A stretch of DNA of 64,000 bases from Candidatus Blochmanniella pennsylvanica str. BPEN (lineage in GTDB: Bacteria > Pseudomonadota > Gammaproteobacteria > Enterobacterales > Enterobacteriaceae): contig NC_007292.1 in assembly GCF_000011745.1 (NCBI RefSeq), positions 372,001 to 436,000 of the forward strand, given 5' to 3'. This document shows, piece after piece, positions 20,299-30,837 of this stretch. The position numbers and the translations under genes are program-made. The number at the start of each line of letters is the position of its first letter. Position 1 is the first letter of the stretch. The notes under the pieces are model-generated. The model was not told the origin of the DNA. It was given only the letters and a program-made list of their open reading frames with translations, and searched no databases.

Positions 20299-21957
20299 AT
20301 GAAAATTCTTATGAATTATCGACCTAATTTTATTAACCATATTATTGATAAAGATTTGAAATCAAAGAAACATACTAATGTGCGCACACGATTTCCTCCA
20401 GAACCTAATGGATATTTACATATCGGACATGCTAAAGCTATTTGCCTCAATTTTGGTATTGCTCAATATTATCATGGTCAATGCAATTTACGATTTGATG
20501 ATACCAATCCAGAAAAAGAACACAAAGAATATGTTGAAAGTATAAAATATGACATTCAATGGCTTGGATTTATGTGGCACGGAGATGTACATTATTCATC
20601 CGATTATATTGAAGAATTGTATGATTATGCTATCAAATTAATTAAAAAGGGTCTAGCATATGTAGACGAATTATCCATAGATGAAATTAAAAAATACCGG
20701 GGAACATTAACACGTTCTGGTAAAAATAGCCCATACCGATCTCGTAGTATTAAAGAAAATTTAATTTATTTTTCTAAAATGCGAAATGGGGATTTTCTAG
20801 AAGGTAAGGCCTGTTTACGTGCTAAAATTAATATGGCCTCTCCTTCTATGGTGATGCGAGATCCGGTATTATATCGTATTAAATACACTCCACATCATCG
20901 CATTGGAAAAAATTGGTGTATTTATCCAACATACGATTTTAGTCATTGTATTTCAGATGCAATAGAAGGTATTACTCATTCTTTATGTACTTTAGAATTC
21001 CAAGAGAATCGCATTCTATATAATTGGATATTAAATAATATTGATATAAATACACACCCCGCTCAATATGAATTTTCTCGGCTTAACTTAAAATATATAA
21101 TCACATCTAAACGTAAACTTAATATATTAGTTACAAAAAACATAGTTGATGGATGGGATGATCCTCGAATGCCTACTATTTCTGGATTACGACGCAGAGG
21201 ATATACAGCCAGATCAATTCGCGAATTTTGTCATCGTATCGGCATCAGTAAACAAGAAAGTCAAATAGAATTATCACTTTTAGAATCATGTATTCGTGCG
21301 GATTTAAACAAACATGCGCCACGACTTATGGCAGTAATCAATCCAATGAAAATTATTATTAATAATTTACCTGTAGGATATGAAGAAAAAATAGAAATGC
21401 CAAATCATCCTAATAACTCTGATATGGGGGTGCGTCATGTCATTTTTAGTCAAGAAATTTTTATTGATCGTTTTGATTTTTGCGAAATATTAAATAACAA
21501 TGAATGTTATAAATTAACTTTTGGGCAGGAGATACGATTAAGATACGCTTATGTCATAAAAGCAGAGGGTGTCAAAAAAGATAAAAATGGAAATATCATT
21601 TGTATTTACTGCAGTTACGATCCATTTACTTTACATAAAAACCCAGTAGGTGGCAGAAAAATTACTAGAGTAATCCATTGGGTATCAGCAACAAGAAACA
21701 TATCAGCTGAATTTCGTCTATATGATAAATTATTTATTCACCCCAATCCTGCTGTTGCAAGCAACTTGATTGCCAATATCAATCCTAATTCTTTAATAAT
21801 TTCTCAAGGAGTTGTTGAAGAAAATATAATTCACTCTTATAGCTCTGGTCCATACCAAATTGAACGAGAAGGATATTTTATCCTGGACCACCATTATTCT
21901 AAAAAATCTTACCTAGTATTTAACAGAACCGTAACCTTAAAAGAATCTAAAAATTAG
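20299..21957 (+). CDS. glnS: GlnRS, glutaminyl-tRNA synthetase
   Basis: This class I synthetase directly charges tRNA-Gln. The 552 residues (E. coli 554) have HIGH in [12 protein letters not shown] (about 40), the KMSKS counterpart SKRKLN, and a C-terminal anticodon-binding beta-barrel ending FNRTV. The frame stays open another 60 bp upstream, but ATG 20299 is preferred because AAGGAT ends 6 bp before it and the sequence then matches the E. coli N-terminus (NFI..IID.DL). No editing domain is expected in this family. The tRNA-Gln(TTG) gene lies 3.6 kb away. Confidence 0.96.
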   Translation: MKILMNYRPNFINHIIDKDLKSKKHTNVRTRFPPEPNGYLHIGHAKAICLNFGIAQYYHGQCNLRFDDTNPEKEHKEYVESIKYDIQWLGFMWHGDVHYSSDYIEELYDYAIKLIKKGLAYVDELSIDEIKKYRGTLTRSGKNSPYRSRSIKENLIYFSKMRNGDFLEGKACLRAKINMASPSMVMRDPVLYRIKYTPHHRIGKNWCIYPTYDFSHCISDAIEGITHSLCTLEFQENRILYNWILNNIDINTHPAQYEFSRLNLKYIITSKRKLNILVTKNIVDGWDDPRMPTISGLRRRGYTARSIREFCHRIGISKQESQIELSLLESCIRADLNKHAPRLMAVINPMKIIINNLPVGYEEKIEMPNHPNNSDMGVRHVIFSQEIFIDRFDFCEILNNNECYKLTFGQEIRLRYAYVIKAEGVKKDKNGNIICIYCSYDPFTLHKNPVGGRKITRVIHWVSATRNISAEFRLYDKLFIHPNPAVASNLIANINPNSLIISQGVVEENIIHSYSSGPYQIEREGYFILDHHYSKKSYLVFNRTVTLKESKN

Positions 21958-21995
21958 TAAAGAAATACACTCAAATTGTTACACAATTATATCTA

Positions 21996-22017
21996 GTTAA
22001 TCTTTCTATTGATTAAC
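21996..22017. terminator. Possible bidirectional terminator between glnS and fldA
   Basis: The 7-bp arms GTTAATC/GATTAAC enclose an 8-nt loop between two converging genes. There is no strong T-run, so the assignment is weak. Confidence 0.3.
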
Positions 22018-22114
22018 AATCATACCGCAAACATAAAAATAGTATGTTGATACATGATGCTCAGAGGTAGTTTGTAATAATCCTAATAATATAATAGTAC
22101 CAAATATAATAATT

Positions 22115-22642
22115 TTATTTGTTGTTAATATTCATCTCATTCCGAATTTGATTCACCCAATGTTGTACACGAATCTCGGTCATTTCAGGTTGGCGATCTT
22201 CATCAATAGCTAATCCCACAAAATTATTCGTATCAATTAAACTTTTTGAAGTGTCGAAATGATAACCAGACGCAGGCCATAATCCTGTAACAACAGCTCC
22301 GTTTTTCAAAATAATATCGTATAAAATGCTCATTGCATCACAAAAATATTCTGAATAATCTTCTTGATCTCCACATCCAAAAATTGCTACTTTTTTTCCA
22401 GAAAAATCAATATTTCTTAGTACAGGTAAAAAAATATCCCAATCACATTGGGGTTCTCCATAATACCAAGTAGGAATGCCAAATAATAAATTATCATAAT
22501 TTTCTATATCTTCTTTAGAGCTCATAGCTATATCAAAAACATCTGCGATATCTTTTCCTAACTGTGCTCGAATCATTTTAGCAAGTTTTTCAGTATTACC
22601 TGTATCACTACTAAAAAAAATACCTACTAACGCTGCTTTCAT
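22115..22642 (-). CDS. fldA: FldA, flavodoxin I
   Basis: Flavodoxin carries low-potential electrons on FMN to enzymes such as IspG/IspH and radical-SAM proteins. The 175 residues equal the E. coli length. The FMN phosphate loop SSDTGNTE, the isoalloxazine-binding GIPTWYYGE.QCDWD and FGCGDQEDYSEYFCDA are all present. The frame is open 30 bp further upstream, but ATG 22642 is preferred: it follows an AAGGATTGGA ribosome-binding region and aligns with the E. coli start. The fur gene that neighbours fldA in E. coli is missing. Confidence 0.96.
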   Translation of the reverse strand: MKAALVGIFFSSDTGNTEKLAKMIRAQLGKDIADVFDIAMSSKEDIENYDNLLFGIPTWYYGEPQCDWDIFLPVLRNIDFSGKKVAIFGCGDQEDYSEYFCDAMSILYDIILKNGAVVTGLWPASGYHFDTSKSLIDTNNFVGLAIDEDRQPEMTEIRVQHWVNQIRNEMNINNK

Positions 22643-22861
22643 AGTATTCCAATCCTTTATGTTACATAACATAAATTATATTTTTATAATCGATCAAAAT
22701 GCATCCATCTTCGCAATATCACATCAAAATGTCAACACAACCACAATGCTCATAATACCATGTATTATCATGGCTAATCAATTTTAATTAATCATTAATA
22801 TTATTTGTTTACGATTACATAAATTTTTACAAAAATACCAAATAAAATATATATTTAAAAA

Positions 22862-23626
22862 TTAATGGATAATAAATTCATTAATCCTACTTAATACATA
22901 TATAGCATTATCCCAATGCACCCAATGCCCTGCATTAGGTATCATGCAAATGTGCGCCTGGGGAAATTGATGGTAAACATCGTGCAAATAACGATCATCA
23001 AAATATGAAGATAATGCGCCCCTAATAAACAATGCTGGACCCCACCAAGTTTGGTATGTGTTCCAATCACTGATATGAATATAATTATTTCTAATAGACG
23101 AAAAATTAAAAACCCAAGATCCTTGATGGAAAGATTTTAGTAAAAATAATATTAATGTTTGGTCGATACAACACTGCCGCATAAGATGTGCAGCTTCGTT
23201 TCTATTTTTTACTCCAGATATATTAACGCGTTCAATTGCATGAAAAATATTATCATGATTATGTAGATTATATTTTATTGGAGCTATATCAATAACCACG
23301 ATTTTGCTTATACGTTGGGGGGCCAACATACATAATGTCATAGCAACTTTACCACCCATTGAATGACCAATAACTATGCATTTGTTTATTAACAAATGAT
23401 CTAGCAAATCTAAGATATCTTGTGCCATTACCAAATAATTCATAGATTGTTCATGAGGAGAACGACCATGATTACGTAAGTCAACTTGCACGACATAACA
23501 ATATCGAGCTATGCTTTTTACAACAATCCCAAGATTACTAAGATCCCCGAAAAGTCCATGGAGTATTATGACTGGCGTTCTGCGGTATACGGTTTTAGGA
23601 ATTCGTAATCGATAATTAAGTTGCAT
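22862..23626 (-). CDS. ybfF: YbfF, alpha/beta-hydrolase esterase
   Basis: A cytoplasmic acyl-CoA/palmitoyl esterase-type hydrolase whose physiological substrate is uncertain. The 254 residues have the oxyanion-hole segment ILHGLFGD..NLG, the nucleophile elbow GHSMGGK (serine near 89), VDLRNHG.SP and the catalytic histidine in AGHWVHW near the C-terminus. Start ATG 23626 matches the E. coli N-terminus (MKLN-like MQLN); the frame also stays open 45 bp upstream. seqA, divergent from it in E. coli, is absent. Confidence 0.9.
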   Translation of the reverse strand: MQLNYRLRIPKTVYRRTPVIILHGLFGDLSNLGIVVKSIARYCYVVQVDLRNHGRSPHEQSMNYLVMAQDILDLLDHLLINKCIVIGHSMGGKVAMTLCMLAPQRISKIVVIDIAPIKYNLHNHDNIFHAIERVNISGVKNRNEAAHLMRQCCIDQTLILFLLKSFHQGSWVFNFSSIRNNYIHISDWNTYQTWWGPALFIRGALSSYFDDRYLHDVYHQFPQAHICMIPNAGHWVHWDNAIYVLSRINEFIIH

Positions 23627-23950
23627 ATCATAATTACTTATTAAGTATAACACTGAGATATTGTTTATCACGATCTAAACAATATTTTGTGTATTTAGTA
23701 GGTTGTATACATTAGATTATCTACTTAATAAACATAGCTGTTATTGTTGCGTAATATTTAAACATTGCTAATGCATACCTATGAATTATCAGTATTTTCG
23801 AAAATTAAATCTAGTGTGGTCATCAAAACGATGTTCTAATATTTCTTTATATATTAAAGACCACAAATTCAATACCCTGGTAGACCCTACGAAAATGATA
23901 TCATAATATTTTTAAAATTTCATAAAATAATCAATTTAGGGGATTTTCGA
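23627..23950. other. Divergent spacer between ybfF and pgm (seqA position)
   Basis: About 320 bp with no gene. E. coli has seqA here. No remnant was recognised. The pgm ribosome-binding site AGGGGAT lies at its right end. Confidence 0.5.
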
Positions 23951-25609
23951 ATGAAGAATCATATCCATTCTGGACAACTAGCGTCACATAATGAAGTTAT
24001 TAATACATCTCGATTAATAACACAATATTATACTTTATCTCCCGATCCAAGTAATGGCGCTCATAATGTTGTATTTGGTACTTCAGGTCATCGTGGTAGT
24101 TCTCAAAGATACAGTTTTAATGAAGCACACGTATTAGCAATTAGTCAATCGATTGTACAAGTACGCGCACAACAAGGTATATCTGGGCCATGTTACATTG
24201 GAAAAGATACGCACGCTCTTTCTGAACCAGCATTTATATCTGTACTTGAAGTATTAGCGGCTAATTTCGTCGATGTTATTGTTCAAAAAAATAATGGTTA
24301 TACTCCAACCCCTGTTATTTCTCATGCTATCACTCAATATAATAAAAATCATCATAATAATCATTCAAAAAAAGCTGATGGTATCATCATTACATCTTCC
24401 CATAATCCACCTGAAGATGGTGGTATAAAATATAATTCAATATATGGAGGACCAGCTCCTACTAATATAACTCGCACAATTGAACAAATCGCTAATAAAT
24501 TTTTAGTGAATAATCTACAACACGTACGCCGTATGACGTTGAAAAATGCTTGGAAAAGCGGTTATATACACACACAAGATTTCATTCAAAATTACGTAAA
24601 AAAACTATCTACAATAATTGATATGCAAGCCATAAAAACATCTGGTTTGAAACTGGGAGTACATCCCTTAAGTGGATCAAGTATAGATTATTGGCAAAAC
24701 ATTGCCCAATTTTATCAATTAGATTTAAATTTAATCAGTGAAAAAATTGATAAAACTTTTGGTTTTATACATCTTGATTATGATGGCTGTATTCGATTAG
24801 ATTGCTCTTCTGAATTCGCAATGGCTGGAGTATTAAAGTCACATGATAATTTTGATTTGCTTTTAGTTAATGACCCAGATTGTGATAGACATGGAATTAT
24901 TACTCCTATTGGTTTAATAAAACCTAATCATTATCTTATTATTGCAGCGCATTACCTTTTTAACAATCGTCCATTGTGGCGTAATCGTTCACTATTCATA
25001 GGAAAAACTTATGTATCTAGTATTATGATGAATCACGTAGCATACGATCTCTCTCGTCAATTGATAGAAGTACCAGTAGGTTTTAAATGGTTTGTACGAG
25101 GATTATTTAATAGCTTATTCGGTTTTGTAGGCGAGGAAAGCGCAGGAGCATCTTTCTTAGATTTTTATTGCTCTCCATGGTCTACTGATAAAGATGGGCT
25201 AATTATGTGTCTATTAGCGGCTGAAATGATTGCTATTAGTGATAAATCTTTACAAAAGTATTATGATCAATTGGTTCAAAATTTTGGTATATCTAATTAT
25301 AATCGTATTCAATTACCTATTAATTACACACAAAAATCCATTATCTCTAACACATTATTTAATCAGATTAATATGACAGAATTAGCAGATGATCCTATTA
25401 CTAAAATCATAAATATGAGTTCATTAAAAAATCAAATATCTATGGATGGTGTAAAAATCATCACTCACAATGGTTGGGTGGCGTGTCGATTATCAGGCAC
25501 TGAATCAGTGTACAAAATTTATTGCGAAAGCTTTTTAAGTGTTTCTCATAGAAAAAAGATTGAAAAAGAAATAATAAGTATCATCGATACTATCATCAAT
25601 CAATCTTAA
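23951..25609 (+). CDS. pgm: Pgm, phosphoglucomutase
   Basis: Pgm interconverts glucose-1- and glucose-6-phosphate, feeding nucleotide-sugar and LPS precursors. The 552 residues (E. coli 546) comprise the four-domain phosphohexomutase fold: FGTSGHRG near 36, the phosphoserine loop TSSHNPPEDGG near 150, the metal loop NDPDCDRHG near 310, the sugar loop GEESAG near 395 and the phosphate loop CRLSGTES near the C-terminus. A strong AGGGGAT precedes ATG 23951. Confidence 0.97.
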   Translation: MKNHIHSGQLASHNEVINTSRLITQYYTLSPDPSNGAHNVVFGTSGHRGSSQRYSFNEAHVLAISQSIVQVRAQQGISGPCYIGKDTHALSEPAFISVLEVLAANFVDVIVQKNNGYTPTPVISHAITQYNKNHHNNHSKKADGIIITSSHNPPEDGGIKYNSIYGGPAPTNITRTIEQIANKFLVNNLQHVRRMTLKNAWKSGYIHTQDFIQNYVKKLSTIIDMQAIKTSGLKLGVHPLSGSSIDYWQNIAQFYQLDLNLISEKIDKTFGFIHLDYDGCIRLDCSSEFAMAGVLKSHDNFDLLLVNDPDCDRHGIITPIGLIKPNHYLIIAAHYLFNNRPLWRNRSLFIGKTYVSSIMMNHVAYDLSRQLIEVPVGFKWFVRGLFNSLFGFVGEESAGASFLDFYCSPWSTDKDGLIMCLLAAEMIAISDKSLQKYYDQLVQNFGISNYNRIQLPINYTQKSIISNTLFNQINMTELADDPITKIINMSSLKNQISMDGVKIITHNGWVACRLSGTESVYKIYCESFLSVSHRKKIEKEIISIIDTIINQS

Positions 25610-27358
25610 TATAAAAGACACACGATAATAAATTGAATGAATAGTATTGAATAATTACAGATTATTAGTCTTTATTGTTATTTAACAAGACCTTATAACA
25701 AGGATACAAAATAGATACAAATAAAAAAATTATATCTGCATTATATATAGAATATATGCAATGCACGTTATTATTATGAACACTTAGGATTTTAAGGCAA
25801 AATTTATGTTCATTATTTTTGCACAAAAATATAAACACATACAATTACCATCAACGTCATTAATTACTATATCGTTAAATATTATTAATATTAATGCGTA
25901 TTTTCATAAAAATAAACACATTTTTTATGTTTATAACTCCTTATTATAAAATAAATCGCTATAAATATAAGCATTCGACATCATGTTTTTTGAAATAATT
26001 CTTAGATAAAGCTTTGCTTTTTAAACCAATACTGTATTCAATACAATACAAATCATCTGAAGAATGCATTGTAATATAATAGTTGTTTAAATGATTTTAA
26101 ATTAAATATATGATTTGACTATTATCTTCGATACATTTGATGCGCAAACAACATAAACACATAATTCGAGTATGCGACTATCCAATTTATCATCACCTAT
26201 GATAGTATAGTTATTGCTATTTTTAGATATTCATATATGTATATATCAATAATATTTTTCATATATAAATAGATTTTTTGGGGGGGGTTTGTTGAAATGA
26301 TCACATATATGATCTAAATCATTACCCTAAGAATCAAGTATATATTTTATATAATTACATAGTAATCCCTTTATAATCACGCTAAAACATATGTAGATAT
26401 AGAATATAGACTCGTTGCTAATGTTAAAATTAATTGTATAAATAATGCATTCATAAAAACCAAAGACCATACATACTAAACTCGATACAAAAAACAACTT
26501 ATTTTGTATTTTAGTATTTTTATTTTGAAACACAGCACATTATTTAAAAGTAAAAACATCAATACTATTGACGCAAGGGATGCTGTTATTTCAACAATTA
26601 TTTTATTGTAAAAAATAAGTTTTTAGATCCAAAAAAAAATAACATATAATATCAGCATCACAAATAACATATCCACACTTTCTTACTTATTTATCTTGTA
26701 TTAAATAAAACGGATCAGTCTTTAATAAGACTAAAGCAGTGTAATTTTCGCAATAAAAATAATTGTTGAAATACAGCGTTCTTATTATCTAAATGCTATT
26801 ATCGTTTGATCGCATGGTAATTATCGACACTATCTTTCGGAATAATAACATCTAATCCAACTAATAAATATTTAGTATATTCATTGTTCAACTTTAGGGT
26901 GCCATAAAAGATATTAAACACTAACACTCAAAATTTGAGTAAAGTGTTGTCAAATTTAAATTCTACTATTTTTGTCATTATCTTTTTTTGATCAGGATAA
27001 AAACAAATTTACAATCTACCTCATTTCATTATTACATATATACCCTTTTTGAAAATTAAAAACTGAGTTCAATTCTAAATTTTTTTAATATTATTAAATT
27101 GTTAATAATATACAGGATGTGATATTATGCTAATCAAATCATTTGTTATAATACTGAATCGATTAAAGTAATTTAGAGGTATCAAAACAAAAGATAATAT
27201 ATGTGTATATATTTATAATAATTGTATTTATAGAATAAAACTATAATAGTAATCCGTCTTTATATCATATATTATCTTTTGTTTTATGATGTTTTAAGGA
27301 TGTATCGTGAGTCGCGTGCAAGCATATGTTTTACCGTGATATATTTAAGAGCGTTTAT
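25610..27358. other. 1.7-kb AT-rich spacer between pgm and sdhC
   Basis: This is the second-longest gene-free stretch. In E. coli gltA (citrate synthase) is divergent to sdhC at the right end and several other genes lie in between. I read both strands and found no gltA or other recognisable remnant. Notable items are a G8 run (26280-26287), a nested AACACT/AGTGTT hairpin around 26920-26950, and the 20-bp inverted repeat before sdhC. The small open frame at 26327-26533 (minus) has no recognisable features. Confidence 0.5.
27184..27285. repeat. Perfect 20-bp inverted repeat upstream of sdhC
   Basis: Arms 27184-27203 (AAAACAAAAGATAATATATG) and 27266-27285 are exact reverse complements separated by 62 bp. 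The right arm ends 73 bp before the sdhC start, so the pair lies in the likely promoter or leader of the sdh-suc operon. Confidence 0.9.
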
Positions 27359-27766
27359 ATGATCAAAAAAAACCAAAGACCAATATATTTAAATATCAGA
27401 ACTATACGATTTCCCATTACTGCTATTACTTCTATTTTACACAGAATCTCCGGAATTCTGTTATTCATAATAATTGGTCCAATTCTTTGGATATTAAAAT
27501 TATCTTTATCTTCTAATAATGAATTTTGCAAAATTCATCGGTTTCTATTAATGAATCATTACATTTTTCAGTTTGTATTTTGGACAGTTACGATCTTACT
27601 AAGTTATCATATAATTGCTGGTATCCGTCAAATATTAATGGATTTTGGGTGCTTAAATCAAACGTTACTAATAGGAAAAATTAGCGCAAAAGTTGTATTT
27701 GTATTAACCATTTTGTTATCTATTTTCATTGGAATTTTAATATGGTATCCATTAAATCAATTTTGA
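27359..27766 (+). CDS. sdhC: SdhC, succinate dehydrogenase cytochrome b556 subunit
   Basis: One of the two membrane anchors of complex II, binding heme b and ubiquinone. The 135 residues contain three membrane helices. N-terminal KKNQRPIYLN..TIRFPITAI.SILHRISG includes the quinone-site serine and arginine; the heme histidine is in YHIIAGIRQ, followed by LMDFG. The frame is open 33 bp upstream, but ATG 27359 fits the E. coli start and has AAGAG 8 bp before it. It overlaps sdhD by 25 bp. First gene of sdhCDAB-sucABCD. Confidence 0.95.
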   Translation: MIKKNQRPIYLNIRTIRFPITAITSILHRISGILLFIIIGPILWILKLSLSSNNEFCKIHRFLLMNHYIFQFVFWTVTILLSYHIIAGIRQILMDFGCLNQTLLIGKISAKVVFVLTILLSIFIGILIWYPLNQF

Positions 27767-28089
27767 AATATCACGGAGTGTACGAATGGTTGCTAGTACG
27801 AATTTCAGCCGTCTGGATGTTGCTATACATCGTGTATATTTCTATTTTTATTATTTCAGCTAACAACTTATCTTATGATAAATGGTACGATTTTTTTAGC
27901 AAAAACACCACCAAAATATTTAGTATCATGGTTTTGTTATCTGCCCTAAATCATGCTTGGATTGGTATGCGCCACATACTAGAAGACTATATAACATTAC
28001 CTGTGCTAAGGCAGTTAGGAGTATGGATAACCGGTTCTATATTGTTCGCATACTTATTTTTTGGGATGATTATCATTTGGAGTGTATAG
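27742..28089 (+). CDS. sdhD: SdhD, succinate dehydrogenase membrane anchor subunit
   Basis: The second complex II anchor. The 115 residues equal the E. coli length, with three membrane helices, G.YEWLLVR.SA near the start and NHAWIGMRH..EDY in the middle; the heme and quinone site residues histidine and tyrosine are there. The start ATG lies inside the end of sdhC, and the stop abuts the sdhA start directly, so translation is coupled. Confidence 0.95.
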   Translation: MVSIKSILKYHGVYEWLLVRISAVWMLLYIVYISIFIISANNLSYDKWYDFFSKNTTKIFSIMVLLSALNHAWIGMRHILEDYITLPVLRQLGVWITGSILFAYLFFGMIIIWSV

Positions 28090-29874
28090 ATGCATCAGAT
28101 ACCAGTTAAAGAATTTTTTTCTATTGTCATAGGAGCTGGCGGCGCGGGTATGCGCGTTGCATTACAAGTTTCTAAAATGGGGTTTTCTTGTGCCTTAATA
28201 TCTAAAGTCTTTCCTACACGTTCACATACAGTATCTGCTCAAGGAGGAATTACGGTTGCTCTCGGTAATAATCACGAAGATGATTGGCAGTGGCACATGT
28301 ATGATACTGTAAAAGGATCTGATTACATAGGAGACCAAAATGCTATTGAATATATGTGTAAAACAGGACCGAAAGCAGTTCTGGAGTTAGAACATATGGG
28401 GTTACCATTTTCTAGACTAAAAAATGGTCGTATTTACCAACGTCCATTTGGAGGACAAACTTTATATTATGGAAAAAAACAAGCAGCACGTACTGCTGCA
28501 GCTGCTGATCGTACCGGACATGCGCTATTACATACATTGTATCAACAAAACTTGAAGAACAAAACAACCATATTTTCAGAATGGTACGCATTAGATTTAG
28601 TAAAAAATCAAGATGGAAGAATACTTGGTTGTGTTGCTTTTTCTATTGAAACAGGAGAATTAGCATATTTTAAAGCACGTGCTACAGTACTTGCAACTGG
28701 AGGAGGAGGACGTATTTATCAATCTACCACCAATGCCCATATCAACACAGGGGATGGAATTGGCATGGTGTTGCGAGCAGGTATTCCTGCTCAAGATATG
28801 GAAATGTGGCAATTTCATCCCACTGGTATAGCTGGTGTCGGGATCTTAGTAAGTGAAGGATGTCGTGGTGAAGGAGGATATCTTTTAAATATTGCAGGAG
28901 AAAGATTTATGGAGCGTTATGCTCCTAATGCAAAAGATTTAGCCGGACGCGACGTGGTAGCTCGGGCAATTATGTTGGAAATTCAAGAAGGTCGAGGTTA
29001 TTCAGGTACATGCGGTCCTCATGTTAAATTAAAAATAGATCATTTGGGAAAAGAATTATTAGAATTACGTTTACCTGGTATCTTGGAATTAGTGCGTACT
29101 TTTTCTTATATAGATCCCGTAAAAGAATTAATTCCAGTATTTCCTACCTGTCATTATATGATGGGTGGTATTCCTACAACAGTGCGCGGAGAAGTAATTA
29201 CTGTAAACAATGCGGGTACAGATACGATAGTACCAGGTTTATTTGCAGTTGGAGAAACTGCTTGTGTATCAGTACACGGGGCTAATCGACTAGGTGGAAA
29301 TTCTTTATTAGATTTAATCGTATTCGGACATGCTACAGGAACATATATACAAGCGTATTTATCAGAAGAAGAATGGCCGGCTCGCGGACCTACCGATTCT
29401 GATATAGAACGATCATTAGCTCGTTATATTCGTTGGAATAATAATAATAATAAATCGGGTGCAACAGAAAATCCAGTAACAATACGCCAAGATTTGCAGT
29501 CGTGTATGCAAAACAATTTCTCTGTTTTCAGAGAAGAGCAAAAAATGCTGAAAGGATTACAAGAACTAAAAGAAATACGTAATCGATTAAACTGCGCGGT
29601 TTTATCAGATAAATCTTATACATTCAACACACAACGTGTTGAATGCTTAGAATTAGATAATTTATTAGAAACTGCTTATGTAACTGCTATGGCTGCTATT
29701 TTTAGAACCGAAAGCAGAGGAGCCCATAGTCGTTATGATTTTCCTATGCGCGATGATAAACATTGGTTGTGTCATACGTTATATTTACCAAAAAATGATA
29801 TTATGATTCGTCGTAATGTGAATATGCAACCAAAATTTCGTTCTCCTTTTCCTCCGAAAACTCGTGTTTATTAA
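28090..29874 (+). CDS. sdhA: SdhA, succinate dehydrogenase flavoprotein subunit
   Basis: The catalytic subunit oxidises succinate to fumarate on a covalently bound FAD. The 594 residues (E. coli 588) keep [10 protein letters not shown] at the N-terminus, [10 protein letters not shown] with the FAD-linking histidine (about 45), HPTGIAG, the catalytic GRDVVARAI arginine region, GHATG-type capping segments and the C-terminal [11 protein letters not shown]. It is highly conserved, in contrast to many other genes in the window. There is no gap to sdhD. Confidence 0.98.
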   Translation: MHQIPVKEFFSIVIGAGGAGMRVALQVSKMGFSCALISKVFPTRSHTVSAQGGITVALGNNHEDDWQWHMYDTVKGSDYIGDQNAIEYMCKTGPKAVLELEHMGLPFSRLKNGRIYQRPFGGQTLYYGKKQAARTAAAADRTGHALLHTLYQQNLKNKTTIFSEWYALDLVKNQDGRILGCVAFSIETGELAYFKARATVLATGGGGRIYQSTTNAHINTGDGIGMVLRAGIPAQDMEMWQFHPTGIAGVGILVSEGCRGEGGYLLNIAGERFMERYAPNAKDLAGRDVVARAIMLEIQEGRGYSGTCGPHVKLKIDHLGKELLELRLPGILELVRTFSYIDPVKELIPVFPTCHYMMGGIPTTVRGEVITVNNAGTDTIVPGLFAVGETACVSVHGANRLGGNSLLDLIVFGHATGTYIQAYLSEEEWPARGPTDSDIERSLARYIRWNNNNNKSGATENPVTIRQDLQSCMQNNFSVFREEQKMLKGLQELKEIRNRLNCAVLSDKSYTFNTQRVECLELDNLLETAYVTAMAAIFRTESRGAHSRYDFPMRDDKHWLCHTLYLPKNDIMIRRNVNMQPKFRSPFPPKTRVY

Positions 29875-29890
29875 AAAATGGAGTTTAAAT

Positions 29891-30637
29891 ATGCAAATTA
29901 AATTTTCCATTTACCGTTATCATCCTGAAATTAGTAAAAATGCCTGCATGAAAAATTATACACTTAATTTATTACATGCAAAAAATATGACATTATTAGA
30001 TGCCTTAATTAAATTGAAAGAACAAGATCCAACTTTAACATTTCGGCGTTCTTGCAGAGAAGGGGTATGTGGTTCTGATGGAATGAATATTAATGGCACA
30101 AATAATCTGGCATGCATTACTTCATTGAAGCAATTATATGATAGCAATCATCAAAATGCAATTGTAGTACGTCCATTATCTGGATTTCCAATAATTCGTG
30201 ATTTAGTAGTAGATATGAGTCAATTCTTTCTTCAGTATGAAAGAGTACAACCATTTTTAATACATGAGCGTTCCAATCAACAACCTCAATTTCTTCACGA
30301 ACATTTACAATCTCCAGAAGAACGTTCTAAATTAGATGGATCGTATGAATGCATATTATGCGCATGTTGTTCTAGTGCTTGCCCCTCTTTTTGGTGGAAT
30401 CCAGATAAATTTATTGGCCCTGCTGGATTATTGACCTTATATCGCTTTTTGATGGACAGCCGCGATACTAACGATCAAGAACGCTTGGAACTCTTACAAG
30501 ATTCTTTTAGTATTTTTCGTTGTCATAACATTATGAATTGCGTTAGTGTGTGTCCTAAAAAGTTAAATCCAGCCAAGGCTATAGGTCATATTAAACGAAT
30601 ATTAGCAAAAAATTTAATTGGCATACATAACATTTAA
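29891..30637 (+). CDS. sdhB: SdhB, succinate dehydrogenase iron-sulfur subunit
   Basis: SdhB passes electrons from FAD to quinone through three Fe-S clusters. The 248 residues (E. coli 238) have the [2Fe-2S] ligands in SCREGVCGSDG, the [4Fe-4S] ligands in CILCACCSSACP, and the [3Fe-4S]/[4Fe-4S] ligands in CHNIMNCVSVCPK. The frame is open 27 bp upstream inside sdhA, but ATG 29891 is preferred because GGAG lies 7 bp before it and the protein then starts like E. coli SdhB (FSIYRY.P). Confidence 0.97.
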   Translation: MQIKFSIYRYHPEISKNACMKNYTLNLLHAKNMTLLDALIKLKEQDPTLTFRRSCREGVCGSDGMNINGTNNLACITSLKQLYDSNHQNAIVVRPLSGFPIIRDLVVDMSQFFLQYERVQPFLIHERSNQQPQFLHEHLQSPEERSKLDGSYECILCACCSSACPSFWWNPDKFIGPAGLLTLYRFLMDSRDTNDQERLELLQDSFSIFRCHNIMNCVSVCPKKLNPAKAIGHIKRILAKNLIGIHNI

Positions 30638-30837
30638 GAGAACAACAATAATTATAAAACACAATTTAACACAATACACAAACAACAGTCCAAATAAAAT
30701 GAAATATATCTATGCATGATTATAGTAACTAATAAAATTAAAACCGATTATTTATAATATAGCAAATACTGTATTAAACTAATTACTTGATGTCGAGTGT
30801 TTTAAAAATAAATGTAATAAAATACAAGGATTTTAGA

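Noticed and set aside
26327-26533. Small open frame on the minus strand in the pgm-sdhC spacer
   Set aside because: Low-complexity hydrophobic translation with no family signal and no ribosome-binding site.
27326-27358. N-terminal extension of sdhC from an upstream ATG
   Set aside because: The extra 11 residues have no counterpart in SdhC, and the later ATG has a better-placed AAGAG and matches the family start.
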